From Streptomyces sp. NBC_01381 (GTDB lineage Bacteria; Actinomycetota; Actinomycetes; Streptomycetales; Streptomycetaceae): a stretch of DNA of 64,000 nucleotides. The notes below the pieces were generated by a model that searched no databases, was not told the DNA's origin, and saw only the letters and a program-made list of their open reading frames with translations. Positions within the stretch are counted from its first letter, which is position 1. Every line of letters starts with the position of its first letter. Made by a program: the position numbers and the translations under genes. Shown piece after piece: positions 27,461 to 37,190 of this stretch. Location: contig NZ_JAPEPI010000004.1 in NCBI RefSeq assembly GCF_026340305.1, positions 124,001 through 188,000 on the forward strand, given 5' to 3'.

Positions 27461-28402
27461 TCAGCCCAGGCCGGACAGGAAGTCGAGCAGCGCGGCGTTG
27501 ACCTCGTCGGCGCGCTCCTGCTGGATCCAGTGGCCCGCCCCGTCCAGGACGACATGGCCGCGCAGATCGGTGAGGACGCGGTCGAGGCCGTGCGCGGGCA
27601 TGAACTTCCCCACGGGGTCCTTCGATCCGGTGATGAACAGCGACGGCTGTGCGATGAGCCGGCCGTCCAGGTGCTCCGTGAGCTCCCAAGTGCGGTCCAG
27701 GTTGCGGTAGTAGTTGAGGCCGCCGGTGAACCCCGTCTCCTCGAACGCCTTCACGTAGTACGCGAGCTCCTCATCGCTCAGCCACGCGGGAGGCGGCAGC
27801 TGCTCGTCGGGCTTCGCGGCCCACGCGGCGGAGTAGATCTCCCTGGTGACGAGCGTCCTGCGGACGTTCTCGCTCAGGGCCCGGTCGGCGACGCCCGGCT
27901 CCTGGAACCAGACGATGTAGAAGTCGTCGCCGAAGCGCGAGCGCAGGATCGGCAGCGGCGGGGCAGGGGCACGCGGCGTCGCCGGCACGCTCATCCCCAC
28001 CACCGCGCGAACGCGCTCCGGGTACGCCGAGGCCATCTGCCAGACGACGATGGAACCCCAGTCGTGCCCCACGAAGACCGCGTCGTCCGCCCCGATGTCG
28101 TCCAGGAGCCCGGCGAGGTCGGCGCAGAGCGTCAGCGCGTCGTACGCGTCGGCGTCCTCGGGGCGTGAACTGCCGCCGTACCCCCGCATGTCGGGGACCA
28201 GCACGCGGTGCCCCGCGGCCGCGAGCGCGCTGACCTGGTGCCGCCAGGAGAACGCGAGCTCCGGAAAGCCGTGGCAGAGCACCACCGGAGGCCTGCCGGG
28301 GCGGCCCTCCCCGTGCTCGAAGACCCGGAGCGTGATGCCGTTGGTCGCGACGTCCCTCGCCGCGACGCTCTCCCACTCGCTGATCGGCATGTGTGTCGTC
28401 AT
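27461..28402 (-). CDS. Epoxide-hydrolase-like alpha/beta hydrolase
   Basis: 313 residues. HGFPE at 44-48 and the nucleophile Asp114 in VFVGHDWGS are the marks of soluble epoxide hydrolases, which use Asp where esterases use Ser. Cap-domain tyrosines are likely in LAYYVKAF and NYYRNLDR; the late His is in DGAGHWIQQE. It would open an epoxide to a diol, or act on a related substrate feeding the neighbouring acyl-CoA operon. Same strand as the TetR gene (25 bp), divergent from the enoyl-CoA hydratase gene with shared operators. Confidence 0.87.
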   Translation of the reverse strand: MTTHMPISEWESVAARDVATNGITLRVFEHGEGRPGRPPVVLCHGFPELAFSWRHQVSALAAAGHRVLVPDMRGYGGSSRPEDADAYDALTLCADLAGLLDDIGADDAVFVGHDWGSIVVWQMASAYPERVRAVVGMSVPATPRAPAPPLPILRSRFGDDFYIVWFQEPGVADRALSENVRRTLVTREIYSAAWAAKPDEQLPPPAWLSDEELAYYVKAFEETGFTGGLNYYRNLDRTWELTEHLDGRLIAQPSLFITGSKDPVGKFMPAHGLDRVLTDLRGHVVLDGAGHWIQQERADEVNAALLDFLSGLG

Positions 28403-28430
28403 GTGCAGAACTCCCGCTGGTGAGGGGCAT

Positions 28431-28469
28431 GTTCAAAGTATTGAACTTGACGTTGGGTTCAAATATACA
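28431..28469. promoter_or_regulatory. Overlapping divergent promoters with TTGAA/TTCAA operators
   Basis: Rightward promoter: TTGAAC (28441-28446), 17 bp, TATACA (28464-28469). Leftward: TTGAAC (complement of 28457-28462), 16 bp, TACTTT (complement of 28435-28440). The repeat TTGAA...TTCAA spans 28441-28462 and a perfect palindrome GTTCAAAGTATTGAAC covers 28431-28446. A repressor here would block both directions. Confidence 0.65.
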
Positions 28470-28518
28470 GGGCGGGTCACGGCGCGGAGCGAGAAGCGTT
28501 CAGAAGGAGGCCACGACA

Positions 28519-29346
28519 GTGACCGGAAGCAGTCGGACGGAGTCACGGGAAACGGTCATCGCCCAGCGGCGTGGACCCGTCCTCGTGCTGACCCTGAACC
28601 GCCCGGAGCGGCTGAACGCCTGGAACGACGAGCTGGAAGCCCGCTGCTTCGCGCTGCTCGCCGAGGCGGACGCCGACCCCGAGGTGCGCGCGATCGTCCT
28701 GACCGGAGCGGGGCGCGGCTTCTGTGCCGGAGCGGACATGGACGACCTGCGGCAGGTCGGCGAGGTCGGCGCGGCGACGGACCTGGCCGCGCTGGAACTG
28801 CCGAAGCGCGAGCGCCCGCGCTGGTTCCCGCTGACCCTGCGCAAACCGCTGATCGCGGCGATCAACGGGGCCGCGGCAGGCCTCGGCCTCGTCCAGGCCC
28901 TGTACTGCGACATCCGCCTGAGCACGCCGGACGCCAAGCTCACCACGGCGTTCGCGCGGCGCGGCCTGATCGCCGAGTACGGCATCGCCTGGCTGCTGCC
29001 CCGGCTCGTCGGGCCAGGACGGGCCATGGATCTGCTCCTTTCCGGACGCGTGGTGCGCGGGACCGAGGCGTACGAGATGGGTCTGGTCAACAGGGTCGTC
29101 GAGCCGGAACTGCTCCTCGACGCTGCGGTCGACTACGCCACGGAACTGGCCACCTGGTGCTCGCCCACATCCATGAGCGTCATGAAGCGGCAGGTCCTCC
29201 AGGCGCTCGACACCGACTTCGCCACGGCGGCCGGCGCGGCGGACGCCCTCATGCCGGAGGCCTTCCGGCATCCCGACGCCACCGAGGGCGTCACCAGCTA
29301 TCTGGAGCGCCGCGCACCCGCGTTCCGCCCCCTTGACCCCAAGTGA
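28519..29346 (+). CDS. Enoyl-CoA hydratase/isomerase family protein
   Basis: 275 residues, crotonase fold. CoA/oxyanion-hole regions are RAIVLTGAGRGFCAGADMDDL and PLIAAINGAAAGLGL; the second active-site segment is TAFARRGLIAEYGIAWLLPRLVG. It probably hydrates or isomerises an enoyl-CoA in beta-oxidation. GTG 28519 follows AAGGAGG with ideal spacing; open frame upstream overlaps the operator region and is rejected. First gene of the operon on this side of the divergent promoter; a second promoter of the same design lies after it. Confidence 0.88.
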   Translation: MTGSSRTESRETVIAQRRGPVLVLTLNRPERLNAWNDELEARCFALLAEADADPEVRAIVLTGAGRGFCAGADMDDLRQVGEVGAATDLAALELPKRERPRWFPLTLRKPLIAAINGAAAGLGLVQALYCDIRLSTPDAKLTTAFARRGLIAEYGIAWLLPRLVGPGRAMDLLLSGRVVRGTEAYEMGLVNRVVEPELLLDAAVDYATELATWCSPTSMSVMKRQVLQALDTDFATAAGAADALMPEAFRHPDATEGVTSYLERRAPAFRPLDPK

Positions 29347-29396
29347 CGCACGGAAGGCCACCCGGGGCAGGCCGAGCTGCCGGCGCGCCACATGCA

Positions 29397-29425
29397 TTGA
29401 AGTTGACATCGGATTCAACTACGGT
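29397..29425 (+). promoter_or_regulatory. Second promoter with the same TTGAA/TTCAA design
   Basis: TTGAAG (29397-29402), 17 bp, TACGGT (29420-29425); TTGAA...TTCAA spans 29397-29418. The core TTGAC-(6)-TTCAA is shared with the divergent promoter about 1 kb upstream. Confidence 0.55.
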
Positions 29426-29479
29426 GAGAGGACGCCAGGGAAGATCCGGACTACTTCGGGTTACCGAGTGGGAGAGTTC

Positions 29480-30295
29480 GTGCAGATCAACGGGAGAGTC
29501 GCGATCGTCACCGGCGCGGCGGGCGGCATCGGCGCCGCCATCGCGCAACGCCTCCTCGAGCACGGCGCTCGGGGCGTCCTGCTGACCGACCTCGACGACG
29601 GCCGGCTCGCGGCGACGGTGAAGCGGCTGGCCGGCGCGCACGGCGAGGAGAGGGTGTCCGGTGACGCGGCGGACGCCGCATCGACGGCGGACCTGGAGCG
29701 CCTGATCGCCGCGGCCGGCGAGCGCTTCGGTCCGGTCGACCTGTACTTCGCCAACGCCGGAGTCGGCGGCGGCCCGGGCCTCGACGCGAGCGAGGCGGAA
29801 TGGAGCCGGGCGCTCGACGTCAACGTGATGGCGCACGTACGCGCCGCGAAGCTCCTCGTGCCCGGCTGGCTGGAGCGCGGCAGCGGCTACTTCTTCAGCA
29901 CCGCGTCGGCCGCGGGCCTGCTCACGCAGATCGGCTCGGCGACGTATGCCGTCAGCAAGCACGGAGCGGTCGCGTTCGCCGAGTGGCTCTCGGTGACGTA
30001 CGGAAACGAAGGCGTACGGGTCAGCTGCCTGTGCCCGCAGGGTGTCGAGACCGAGCTGCTCAGGGCGGGCTCGAGGTCGGATGATCCCGTCGAACGGGCC
30101 GCCGCCCAGGCCGTGTTGGACGCCGGAGAGGTGCTTTCGCCCCTCGATGTCGCCGATCGCGTGACGGAGGCGATCGGGGACGAGCGGTTCCTCGTGCTTC
30201 CGCATCCGCAGGTCCTCGACTTCTTCCGGCACAAGGGCAGTGACTACGACCGGTGGCTGCGCGGCATGCGGCGCTACCAGGAGGCAGTGCGATGA
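29480..30295 (+). CDS. Short-chain dehydrogenase/reductase
   Basis: 271 residues. NAD(P) loop TGAAGGIG near residue 10, FANAGVGGG in place of NNAG, catalytic Ser in FFSTASAAG and the Y-x3-K pair in YAVSKHGA. An extended C-terminus (VLPHPQVLDFFRHKGSDYDR) matches SDRs found with acyl-CoA dehydrogenase/APH genes. It may oxidise a hydroxyacyl substrate. GTG 29480 follows GGGAGAG; GTG 29468 is the alternative. Its own promoter lies about 60 bp upstream. The stop overlaps the HAD gene start (ATGA). Confidence 0.87.
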   Translation: MQINGRVAIVTGAAGGIGAAIAQRLLEHGARGVLLTDLDDGRLAATVKRLAGAHGEERVSGDAADAASTADLERLIAAAGERFGPVDLYFANAGVGGGPGLDASEAEWSRALDVNVMAHVRAAKLLVPGWLERGSGYFFSTASAAGLLTQIGSATYAVSKHGAVAFAEWLSVTYGNEGVRVSCLCPQGVETELLRAGSRSDDPVERAAAQAVLDAGEVLSPLDVADRVTEAIGDERFLVLPHPQVLDFFRHKGSDYDRWLRGMRRYQEAVR

Positions 30296-30930
30296 GTGAG
30301 GAACGTACCCGCAGCGCCGTCTTGTTCGACTTCGGCGGCGTACTCACCACCAGCGTGGTCGCCGCCTTCGAGGAACTGGGCGCGGAACTCGGCGCTGAGC
30401 GGCGGCTGTTGCTGCGGCTCCTGTCGAAGGACGAGGAGAGCAGCGCACTGCTGGTCGCGCACGAGGAAGGGCGCATCGGGGAGCGGGAGTTCGAGGACGG
30501 CTTCGCCGCGCGGCTGCGGGCCCACGGCGTGCCGGCCGTGGGCGAGGGCCTGGTGGGCCGGATGCAGGCGCAACTGCGCCCGGACCCGGACATGATCGCC
30601 CTCGTGGCGAAGATGCGGGCCGACGGACACCGCGTCGGTCTGCTCTCCAACTCCCTGGGCGACAACTGCTACGCGGGCTTCGACCTGCCCGCCATGTTCG
30701 ACGCGGTGACCGTGTCCGGCGAGATCGGTGTGCGCAAGCCGTCGCGCCGCGCCTACGCCATCGCCTGCGAGCGCCTCGGCGCACGCCCGGAGGACACCGT
30801 GATGGTCGACGACCTGGAACAGAACATCACCGCGGCGCACCGCATCGGCATCGCCGGCGTAGTGCACCGCGATGCCGCCACGACGGCCGCCGCACTCGCG
30901 CGGCTGCTCGTGCCGTCGGCCGCCCCATGA
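30292..30930 (+). CDS. HAD-IA family phosphatase (ACAD10 N-domain-like)
   Basis: 212 residues. HAD motif I is FDFGGVLTT with nucleophile Asp13 and Gly in place of the usual second Asp, as in the HAD domain of ACAD10 and epoxide-hydrolase N-domains. Motif II Ser is in GLLSNSLGD, motif III Lys in GVRKPSRRAY, motif IV in MVDDLEQN. It may dephosphorylate a phospho-acyl-CoA intermediate or a damaged one. Overlaps the SDR stop (ATGA) and is followed by the ACAD gene after 30 bp: a tight operon. Confidence 0.87.
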   Translation: MSEERTRSAVLFDFGGVLTTSVVAAFEELGAELGAERRLLLRLLSKDEESSALLVAHEEGRIGEREFEDGFAARLRAHGVPAVGEGLVGRMQAQLRPDPDMIALVAKMRADGHRVGLLSNSLGDNCYAGFDLPAMFDAVTVSGEIGVRKPSRRAYAIACERLGARPEDTVMVDDLEQNITAAHRIGIAGVVHRDAATTAAALARLLVPSAAP

Positions 30931-30960
30931 CACCGTGAGCATCTGACCGTTGGAGGATTC

Positions 30961-32177
<1,217 letters not shown>

Positions 32178-32181
<4 letters not shown>

Positions 32182-32930
32182 GCGGCCCGCTCGACGGCAA
32201 GGTCGCCGTCGTCACCGGAGCGTCGCGAGGCATCGGCCTCGCGGCCGCCGCGGCCCTGCGCGACCAGGGCGCGCAGGTCGTCGTGACCTCCCGCAGCGAG
32301 GAGCGCGCCAAGGAGGCGGCCGCCCAACTCGGCGACGGCGTGGTCGGGTTCGGCGCGCACGCCACCGACGAGGAGGCCGCGCGCGCCTGCGTCGACTTCG
32401 TCATCGGGACGTACGGGCGGCTCGACATCCTCGTCAACAACGCCGGTACGAACCCGGCGTACGGCCCGGTCATCGACCAGGACCACGGCCGCTTCAGCAA
32501 GACGATGGACGTCAACCTGTGGGCGCCGATCCTGTGGACGTCGCTCGCGGTGAAGGCGTGGATGGGGGAGCACGGCGGCTGCGTCGTCAACACCGCCTCG
32601 ATCGGCGGCTACTCGGTCGCCGCCGACGTCGGGATCTACCACGTGTCGAAGGCCGCGCTCATCCACCTCACCAAGCAACTCGCCCTGGAACTCGCCCCGA
32701 AGGTCCGGGTCAACGCCATCGCGCCCGGCGTCGTACGGACCCGGCTCGCCGAGGCACTGTGGCAGGAGCGCGAGGCGACGGTCGCCGCGGCGACCCCGCT
32801 CGGCCGGATCGGTGAACCGGAGGACATCGGCTCCGCGATCGCCTTCCTCGCCGGGGACGGCGCGCGCTGGATCACCGGCGAGACCCTCGTCGTCGACGGG
32901 GGGCAGCTCCTGGGCCCAGGAGCCGTATGA
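32178..32930 (+). CDS. Short-chain dehydrogenase/reductase (FabG-like)
   Basis: 250 residues, classical SDR: TGASRGIG near 14-21, NNAGTNPAYG, catalytic Ser in VVNTASIGGYS, YHVSK, and the C-terminal GRIGEPEDIGSAIAFLAGDGA with VDGGQ. The conserved TNPAYGP motif is typical of SDRs co-encoded with APH/ACAD11-like genes in actinobacteria. A 3- or 4-hydroxyacyl-CoA oxidation is likely. Start GTG 32178 overlaps the ACAD stop, and its stop overlaps the kinase start, showing translational coupling. Confidence 0.9.
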
Positions 32931-33985
32931 GGGCGGCCGACGCCCGGTCCGGGGCGGCGCGGGACATCGACCTCGAAGCGCTCGCCGCATGGCTGGCCGG
33001 GCGCGGCGAGCAGGTGACCGGGCCGCTCACCGCCCGGCGCGTCGGCCTCGGCCAGAGCAACCTCACCTACCGGATCGACGACGCGAGGGGCGGCTCCAGC
33101 TGGGTGCTGCGCCGTCCCCCGCACGGCTCGCTGCTCCCCACGGCCCACGACATCGCCCGCGAGCACCGCATCCTGGCGGCGCTCGCCGGCACGCAGGTCC
33201 CCGTGCCGGCGGTGGTCGGTCTGCGCGGCGAGGCCGGCGTCGATCAACTGGTCATGGAGTACGTCGACGGGGCCGTGCTGGACAGCGTGGAGATCGCGCG
33301 GGCGCTGCCCCTTCCGGTCCGCGCCGGCGTGGGCCCTTCGCTCGCCCGCACCCTCGCCGCGATCCACGCCGTGGACCTGGAGCGGACCGGTCTCCACGAC
33401 CTCGCGAGCCACCGCCCTTACGCCGAGCGGCAGTTGAAGCGGTGGTCCCGGCAGTGGGAGCAGAGCCGCACCCGCGATCTGCCCTCCCTCGACCGGCTCA
33501 CCGAACTGCTGCGCCGGCGCGTTCCCGCGCGGCACACGCTCTGTCTGGTCCACGGCGATCTGCACGTACGCAACGTCATCTGCTCGCCGAGCACCGGCGC
33601 GGTACGGGCCGCCCTGGACTGGGAGCTGTCGACCCTCGGCGACCCGATGGCCGACCTGGGAACCCTGCTCGCCTACTGGCCGGAGCCCGGCGAGGTCCCG
33701 GCCGCGCGGCCCGCCCTGGGCGTGACCGCACTGCCCGGATTCACCCGGCGCGACACGCTCATCGCCACGTACGCGGAGGCGAGCGGCCGAGAAGTGGGCC
33801 CGGAGCTGGGCTTCTGGCACGTCCTCGCGGTCTGGAAGATCGCGATCATCGGGGAGGGCGTCCTGCGGCGGGCCCGCGACGAGCCCCGCAACGCCGCGGA
33901 GGGCGGCCCGCCGAGCACCGCCTACATCGACCACATGGTCGACCAGGCCTGGGTACTGGCAGGTCACTACGGTCTCGGCCTCTGA
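32927..33985 (+). CDS. APH-fold kinase, ACAD10/ACAD11 N-domain type
   Basis: 352 residues, aminoglycoside-phosphotransferase fold. Signatures of the acyl-CoA kinase branch: RVGLGQSNLTYRI, LRRPPHGSLLPTAHDIAREH (ATP-binding lobe), catalytic VHGDLHVRNVI, and metal-binding ALDWELSTLGDPMADL. These match the APH domain of ACAD11, which phosphorylates the 4-hydroxyl of 4-hydroxyacyl-CoA, and the P. putida LvaA-type enzyme of levulinate catabolism. Antibiotic resistance is unlikely. Last gene of the operon; ATG 32927 overlaps the SDR stop. Confidence 0.9.
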   Translation: MRAADARSGAARDIDLEALAAWLAGRGEQVTGPLTARRVGLGQSNLTYRIDDARGGSSWVLRRPPHGSLLPTAHDIAREHRILAALAGTQVPVPAVVGLRGEAGVDQLVMEYVDGAVLDSVEIARALPLPVRAGVGPSLARTLAAIHAVDLERTGLHDLASHRPYAERQLKRWSRQWEQSRTRDLPSLDRLTELLRRRVPARHTLCLVHGDLHVRNVICSPSTGAVRAALDWELSTLGDPMADLGTLLAYWPEPGEVPAARPALGVTALPGFTRRDTLIATYAEASGREVGPELGFWHVLAVWKIAIIGEGVLRRARDEPRNAAEGGPPSTAYIDHMVDQAWVLAGHYGLGL

Positions 33986-34000
33986 TCGGCCGCCGATCGA

Positions 34001-34064
34001 CCCATAAGGCAGCCTTATGGGGTCATAAAGCCAACCCGGTTACTAACTAAGGCTTGCCTTAGTT
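34001..34064 (+). promoter_or_regulatory. Two TAAGGC/GCCTTA palindromes (iron-box-like) before the FprA-like gene
   Basis: Site 1: CCCATAAGG, CAG, CCTTATGGG (34001-34021). Site 2: AACTAAGGC, TT, GCCTTAGTT (34045-34064), 9-bp perfect arms. Both share TAAGGC...GCCTTA, similar to DtxR/IdeR/DmdR iron boxes. They lie 45-108 bp before the start codon. Confidence 0.55.
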
Positions 34065-34108
34065 TAGGCTGCCCGTCGAGTCACCCATCGCTCGAAGGGA
34101 ACCTGAAC

Positions 34109-35473
34109 ATGCCTCGCCCTCTGCGGGTAGCCATTGTCGGAGCCGGCCCGGCCGGGATCTATGCTGCCGACGCGCTGCTGAAATCCGCAGTGGCTGCCGA
34201 CCCCGGTGTGTCCATCGACATCTTCGAGCGGATGCCGGCCCCCTTCGGCCTCATCCGCTACGGCGTCGCCCCCGACCACCCGCGCATCAAGGGCATCATC
34301 ACGGCCCTGCACCAGGTGCTCGACAAGCCGCAGATCCGCCTCTTCGGCAACGTCGACTACCCGCGTGACATCAGCCTCGACGACCTGCGCACCTTCTACG
34401 ACGGGGTGATCTTCTCCACGGGCGCGACGGCCGACCGGGCCCTCGACATACCCGGCATCGACCTCGACGGTTCCCACGGTGCCGCGGACTTCGTCTCCTG
34501 GTACGACGGGCACCCGGACGTGCCGCGCACCTGGCCGCTGGAGGCCGAGAAGGTCGCCGTCCTGGGCGTCGGCAACGTGGCCCTCGACGTGGCGCGCATC
34601 CTCGCCAAGACCGCGGACGAGCTGCTGCCCACCGAGATCCCGGCGAACGTCCACGAAGGTCTCAAGGCGAACAAGGCCCTGGAGGTCCACGTCTTCGGGC
34701 GCCGCGGCCCCGCGCAGGCGAAGTTCAGCCCCATGGAGCTGCGGGAGCTCGACCACTCCCCGAACATCGAGGTCATCGTCGACCCCGAGGACATCGACTA
34801 CGACGACGGCTCCATCGCCACCCGGCGCGGCAACAAGCAGGCCGACATGGTCGCCAAGACGCTTGAGAACTGGGCCATCCGCGACATCGGCGACCGCCCG
34901 CACAAGCTGTTCCTGCACTTCTTCGAGTCGCCCACCGAGATCCTCGGCGCGGACGGCAAGGTCGTCGGACTGCGCACCGAGCGCACCGCCCTCGACGGCA
35001 CCGGCAACGTCAAGGGCACCGGCGAGTTCAAGGACTGGGACCTCGGCGCCGTCTACCGCGCCGTCGGCTACCTCTCCGACGAGCTGCCCAAGCTGCCCTG
35101 GGACGTCGCGTCGGGCACCGTCCCGGACCAGGGCGGCCGGGTCATCGAGGAGAGCGGGGAGCACCTCCAGTCCACGTACGTCACCGGCTGGATCCGCCGC
35201 GGTCCCGTGGGCCTGATCGGCCACACCAAGGGCGACGCCAACGAGACGGTCGCCAGCCTCCTGGACGACCACGCGAACGACCGTCTGCACACCCCCGCAT
35301 CGCCCGACCCGGAGGCCGTGGACGCGTTCCTCGGCGAGCGGGAGGTCCGCTTCACCACGTGGGACGGCTGGTACCGCCTCGACGCCGCCGAGAAGGCGCT
35401 GGGCGAGCCGCAGGGCCGTGAGCGCGTGAAGATCGTCGAGCGCGAGGACATGCTGAAGGCGAGCGGCGCCTAG
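34109..35473 (+). CDS. FAD-dependent ferredoxin-NADP+ reductase (FprA-like)
   Basis: 454 residues, adrenodoxin-reductase family. FAD loop GAGPAGIYAAD at 11-21, PFGLIRYGVAPDHPRIK, NADPH loop VLGVGNVALDVARIL, GRRGPAQAKFSPMEL, and the closing FAD-binding GWIRRGPVGLIGHTKGDANET. It transfers electrons from NADPH to ferredoxin and supports cytochromes P450 or iron-sulfur proteins; Mycobacterium FprA is the best-known relative. The iron-box-like palindromes upstream suggest induction at low iron. ATG 34109 has GAAGGGAACCTG upstream. The stop is followed by a 15-bp tandem repeat and a terminator. Confidence 0.92.
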   Translation: MPRPLRVAIVGAGPAGIYAADALLKSAVAADPGVSIDIFERMPAPFGLIRYGVAPDHPRIKGIITALHQVLDKPQIRLFGNVDYPRDISLDDLRTFYDGVIFSTGATADRALDIPGIDLDGSHGAADFVSWYDGHPDVPRTWPLEAEKVAVLGVGNVALDVARILAKTADELLPTEIPANVHEGLKANKALEVHVFGRRGPAQAKFSPMELRELDHSPNIEVIVDPEDIDYDDGSIATRRGNKQADMVAKTLENWAIRDIGDRPHKLFLHFFESPTEILGADGKVVGLRTERTALDGTGNVKGTGEFKDWDLGAVYRAVGYLSDELPKLPWDVASGTVPDQGGRVIEESGEHLQSTYVTGWIRRGPVGLIGHTKGDANETVASLLDDHANDRLHTPASPDPEAVDAFLGEREVRFTTWDGWYRLDAAEKALGEPQGRERVKIVEREDMLKASGA

Positions 35474-35474
35474 C

Positions 35475-35504
35475 AGCACCGCCCCTGGCAGCACCGCCCC
35501 TGGC
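35475..35504 (+). repeat. Tandem 15-bp duplication after the FprA-like stop
   Basis: AGCACCGCCCCTGGC twice, end to end, starting 1 base after the TAG. Confidence 0.85.
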
Positions 35505-35521
35505 CGATCTCGGCCAGGGGC
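35496..35521 (+). terminator. Terminator after the FprA-like gene
   Basis: 12-bp perfect stem GCCCCTGGCCGA with TCGGCCAGGGGC, minimal loop; no T-tract. The left arm uses the second copy of the 15-bp repeat. Confidence 0.7.
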
Positions 35522-35542
35522 AGCTGTGTCACCGGGCTGACG

Positions 35543-36700
35543 TCAACGGCGCACGGTGATCGTGTACTTCGCCCGCGCGTCCGGCAGGCCGTCCGTGTTG
35601 CGGGCCGTGATCGTGAACTCGGCCTTCGTGGCGTTCTCCGGGACGCCGGTGATGCCCCCGGTGTCCTTGTTGAGGCGAAGGCCCTTGGGCAGCGCGCCGC
35701 CGGTCACCTCGTACCGCACGGTCGCCGGGGTGTTCGTGGTCACCCTGGCCTCGTAGAGACCGTCCGCCTGAGCGGTGGGCAGCGGGGCGGCGCCGAGCTT
35801 CGGTTCCGGGGCCACGACCCGCTGGGCCGCGCCGATCGGCTTGCCGTCGGCGTCCAGTTCCTGCAGCGACCACTCCTTGCCCGGCTTGACGGCCGTGAGG
35901 TGCCAGTTGGTGGACTGGTCGCGGAAGCGGGCCTTCTGCGCCTCGCTGAACGCGCCGATGTCACGGGCCGTGTCCCACTGCTTGATCGCGTCGAGGACCC
36001 GGAGACTGTTGTCGCCGCCCGCGGTGAGGCTGCGCAGCGACGACTGGAAGCCCGACCCCGCGTTGAGGCCCGCGCCCCGCGCCATCTTGCTCTCGATGCT
36101 CAGCAGGCTCTCGTTGCCCTTGAGGCTGATCCAACCGAGCATTCCGGGAAGGAAGTTGGCCTTGTAGAACGCGTTGTTGATGAAGACCTGGTCCATGCTG
36201 GTGACGCCCACCTCGCCCCAGCTCGCGCGGGTCAGCGCGTCCCAGGTGTTGGACGTCATGCGGCTGGTCTCGGTGATGAAGCCGTCCTTGGCCTTCGTCT
36301 TCGCGTACGTGCCGTTGATCAGGCGGGCCTGCCCGTAGGGGGCCCAGCCGGACTCGGACGCCGACTCCACGCCGTCGTACGAATTGGACATGATCCCGGT
36401 GTCGTTCCAGGCGGTGGAGAGGCGACCCGCGATCTCGTCGATGATGCCCTTGCCGCCGATCGCACCGGCGTAGCTGTTGGCGATCACGCGCGCGGCGGTG
36501 TCCCCGGTGGCGTGCCCGGTCGCGGCGGAACCCCACTGGGCCCGGCGCAGCCCCGTCACGCGCCACTCGTCGCCGTCCTGCTCCGCCACCGTGTACTGGA
36601 CGAACTCGTCGCCGATGCGCAGCAGCCGGTTGTGCACCCCGTCGCCGAGCAGTGCGCCCGAGTCCAGGTACAGCGTGGTGTCGCCGGCGCCGAGTGGCCG
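35543..36700 (-). pseudogene. 5'-truncated large secreted-type protein with He_PIG Ig domain
   Basis: About 385 residues of a clearly longer protein. From GTG 36637 the frame stays open upstream (GDTTLYLDSGALLGDG continues the same product), then sequence sense ends near 36700 without start, signal peptide or promoter. The body resembles hypothetical Streptomyces surface or glycan-acting proteins (GYxxI-free, GIIDEIAGRLSTAWNDTG); the C-terminal 80 residues are a putative-Ig (He_PIG) domain, with ALPKGLRLNKDTGGITGVPE. No catalytic residues can be assigned. The lost 5' end meets the lost 5' end of a transporter gene, indicating one deletion that removed both promoters. Confidence 0.65.
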
Positions 36701-36759
36701 GTCAGCTCGGCGCGGCCGCCCAGGGCGAGGCGGTCGTCGGCGGGGGCCTCTCGTCGTCG

Positions 36760-37190
36760 CGCAACCGCTCCTCGCGGACCGGATTGCGGGCCTGTCCTAC
36801 GCCCGTGCCCTGTGGCTCGGCTTCGGCACGATGACCTGCGGGATGGCCACGCTCGCCATCGGCGACCACGTTGCGATCCTGCTGGGATCCCTTCTCATCT
36901 GTCTCGGCGAGATCGTCCTCTTCTTCAAGAACGACCTTGAGGCGCTGGCCCGCTCGCCGCGCGCGCCCGCCGTCGTCTTCGGCCGCCAGCGCCTGGCAGC
37001 GGGGATCGGCGCGTTCGCCAGCGGGGTCGCCGGAGGCGAGGGCTGTCAACTGGCCGAACGCACCGGCAGGACCGGCCTGTTCTGGGTCGCGGTGGCGGCC
37101 CAGTGCGTGGTGCTGCCGCTGTTCCTGGCCACCTTGGTGCGCGGTCGGCGTCAGCGGCGGCCGCAGGCCGTCACAGACCGAGTTCGCTGA
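36760..37190 (+). pseudogene. 5'-truncated membrane transporter (MFS-like C-terminal part)
   Basis: From about base 36760 the frame gives PLLADRIAGLSYARALWLGFG followed by four hydrophobic helices (GMATLAIGDHVAILLGSLLI, LFWVAVAAQCVVLPLFLATL and others) and ends RRPQAVTDRVR at 37190. This is the C-terminal third of a major-facilitator-type transporter. There is no start codon with a ribosome binding site, and upstream sequence belongs to a gene on the other strand. It overlaps the DUF1348 gene end by 20 bp (convergent). Non-functional as it stands. Confidence 0.6.

Noticed and set aside
32927..33985. Aminoglycoside resistance gene reading of the APH-fold protein
   Set aside because: Its motifs (GQSNLTY, PPHGSLLPTAHDI, LDWELSTLGDP) belong to the ACAD10/11 acyl-CoA kinase branch, and the operon is catabolic.
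36640..36770. Insertion sequence at the truncated gene junction
   Set aside because: No transposase fragment, terminal inverted repeat or target duplication is visible; a simple deletion explains the joint.
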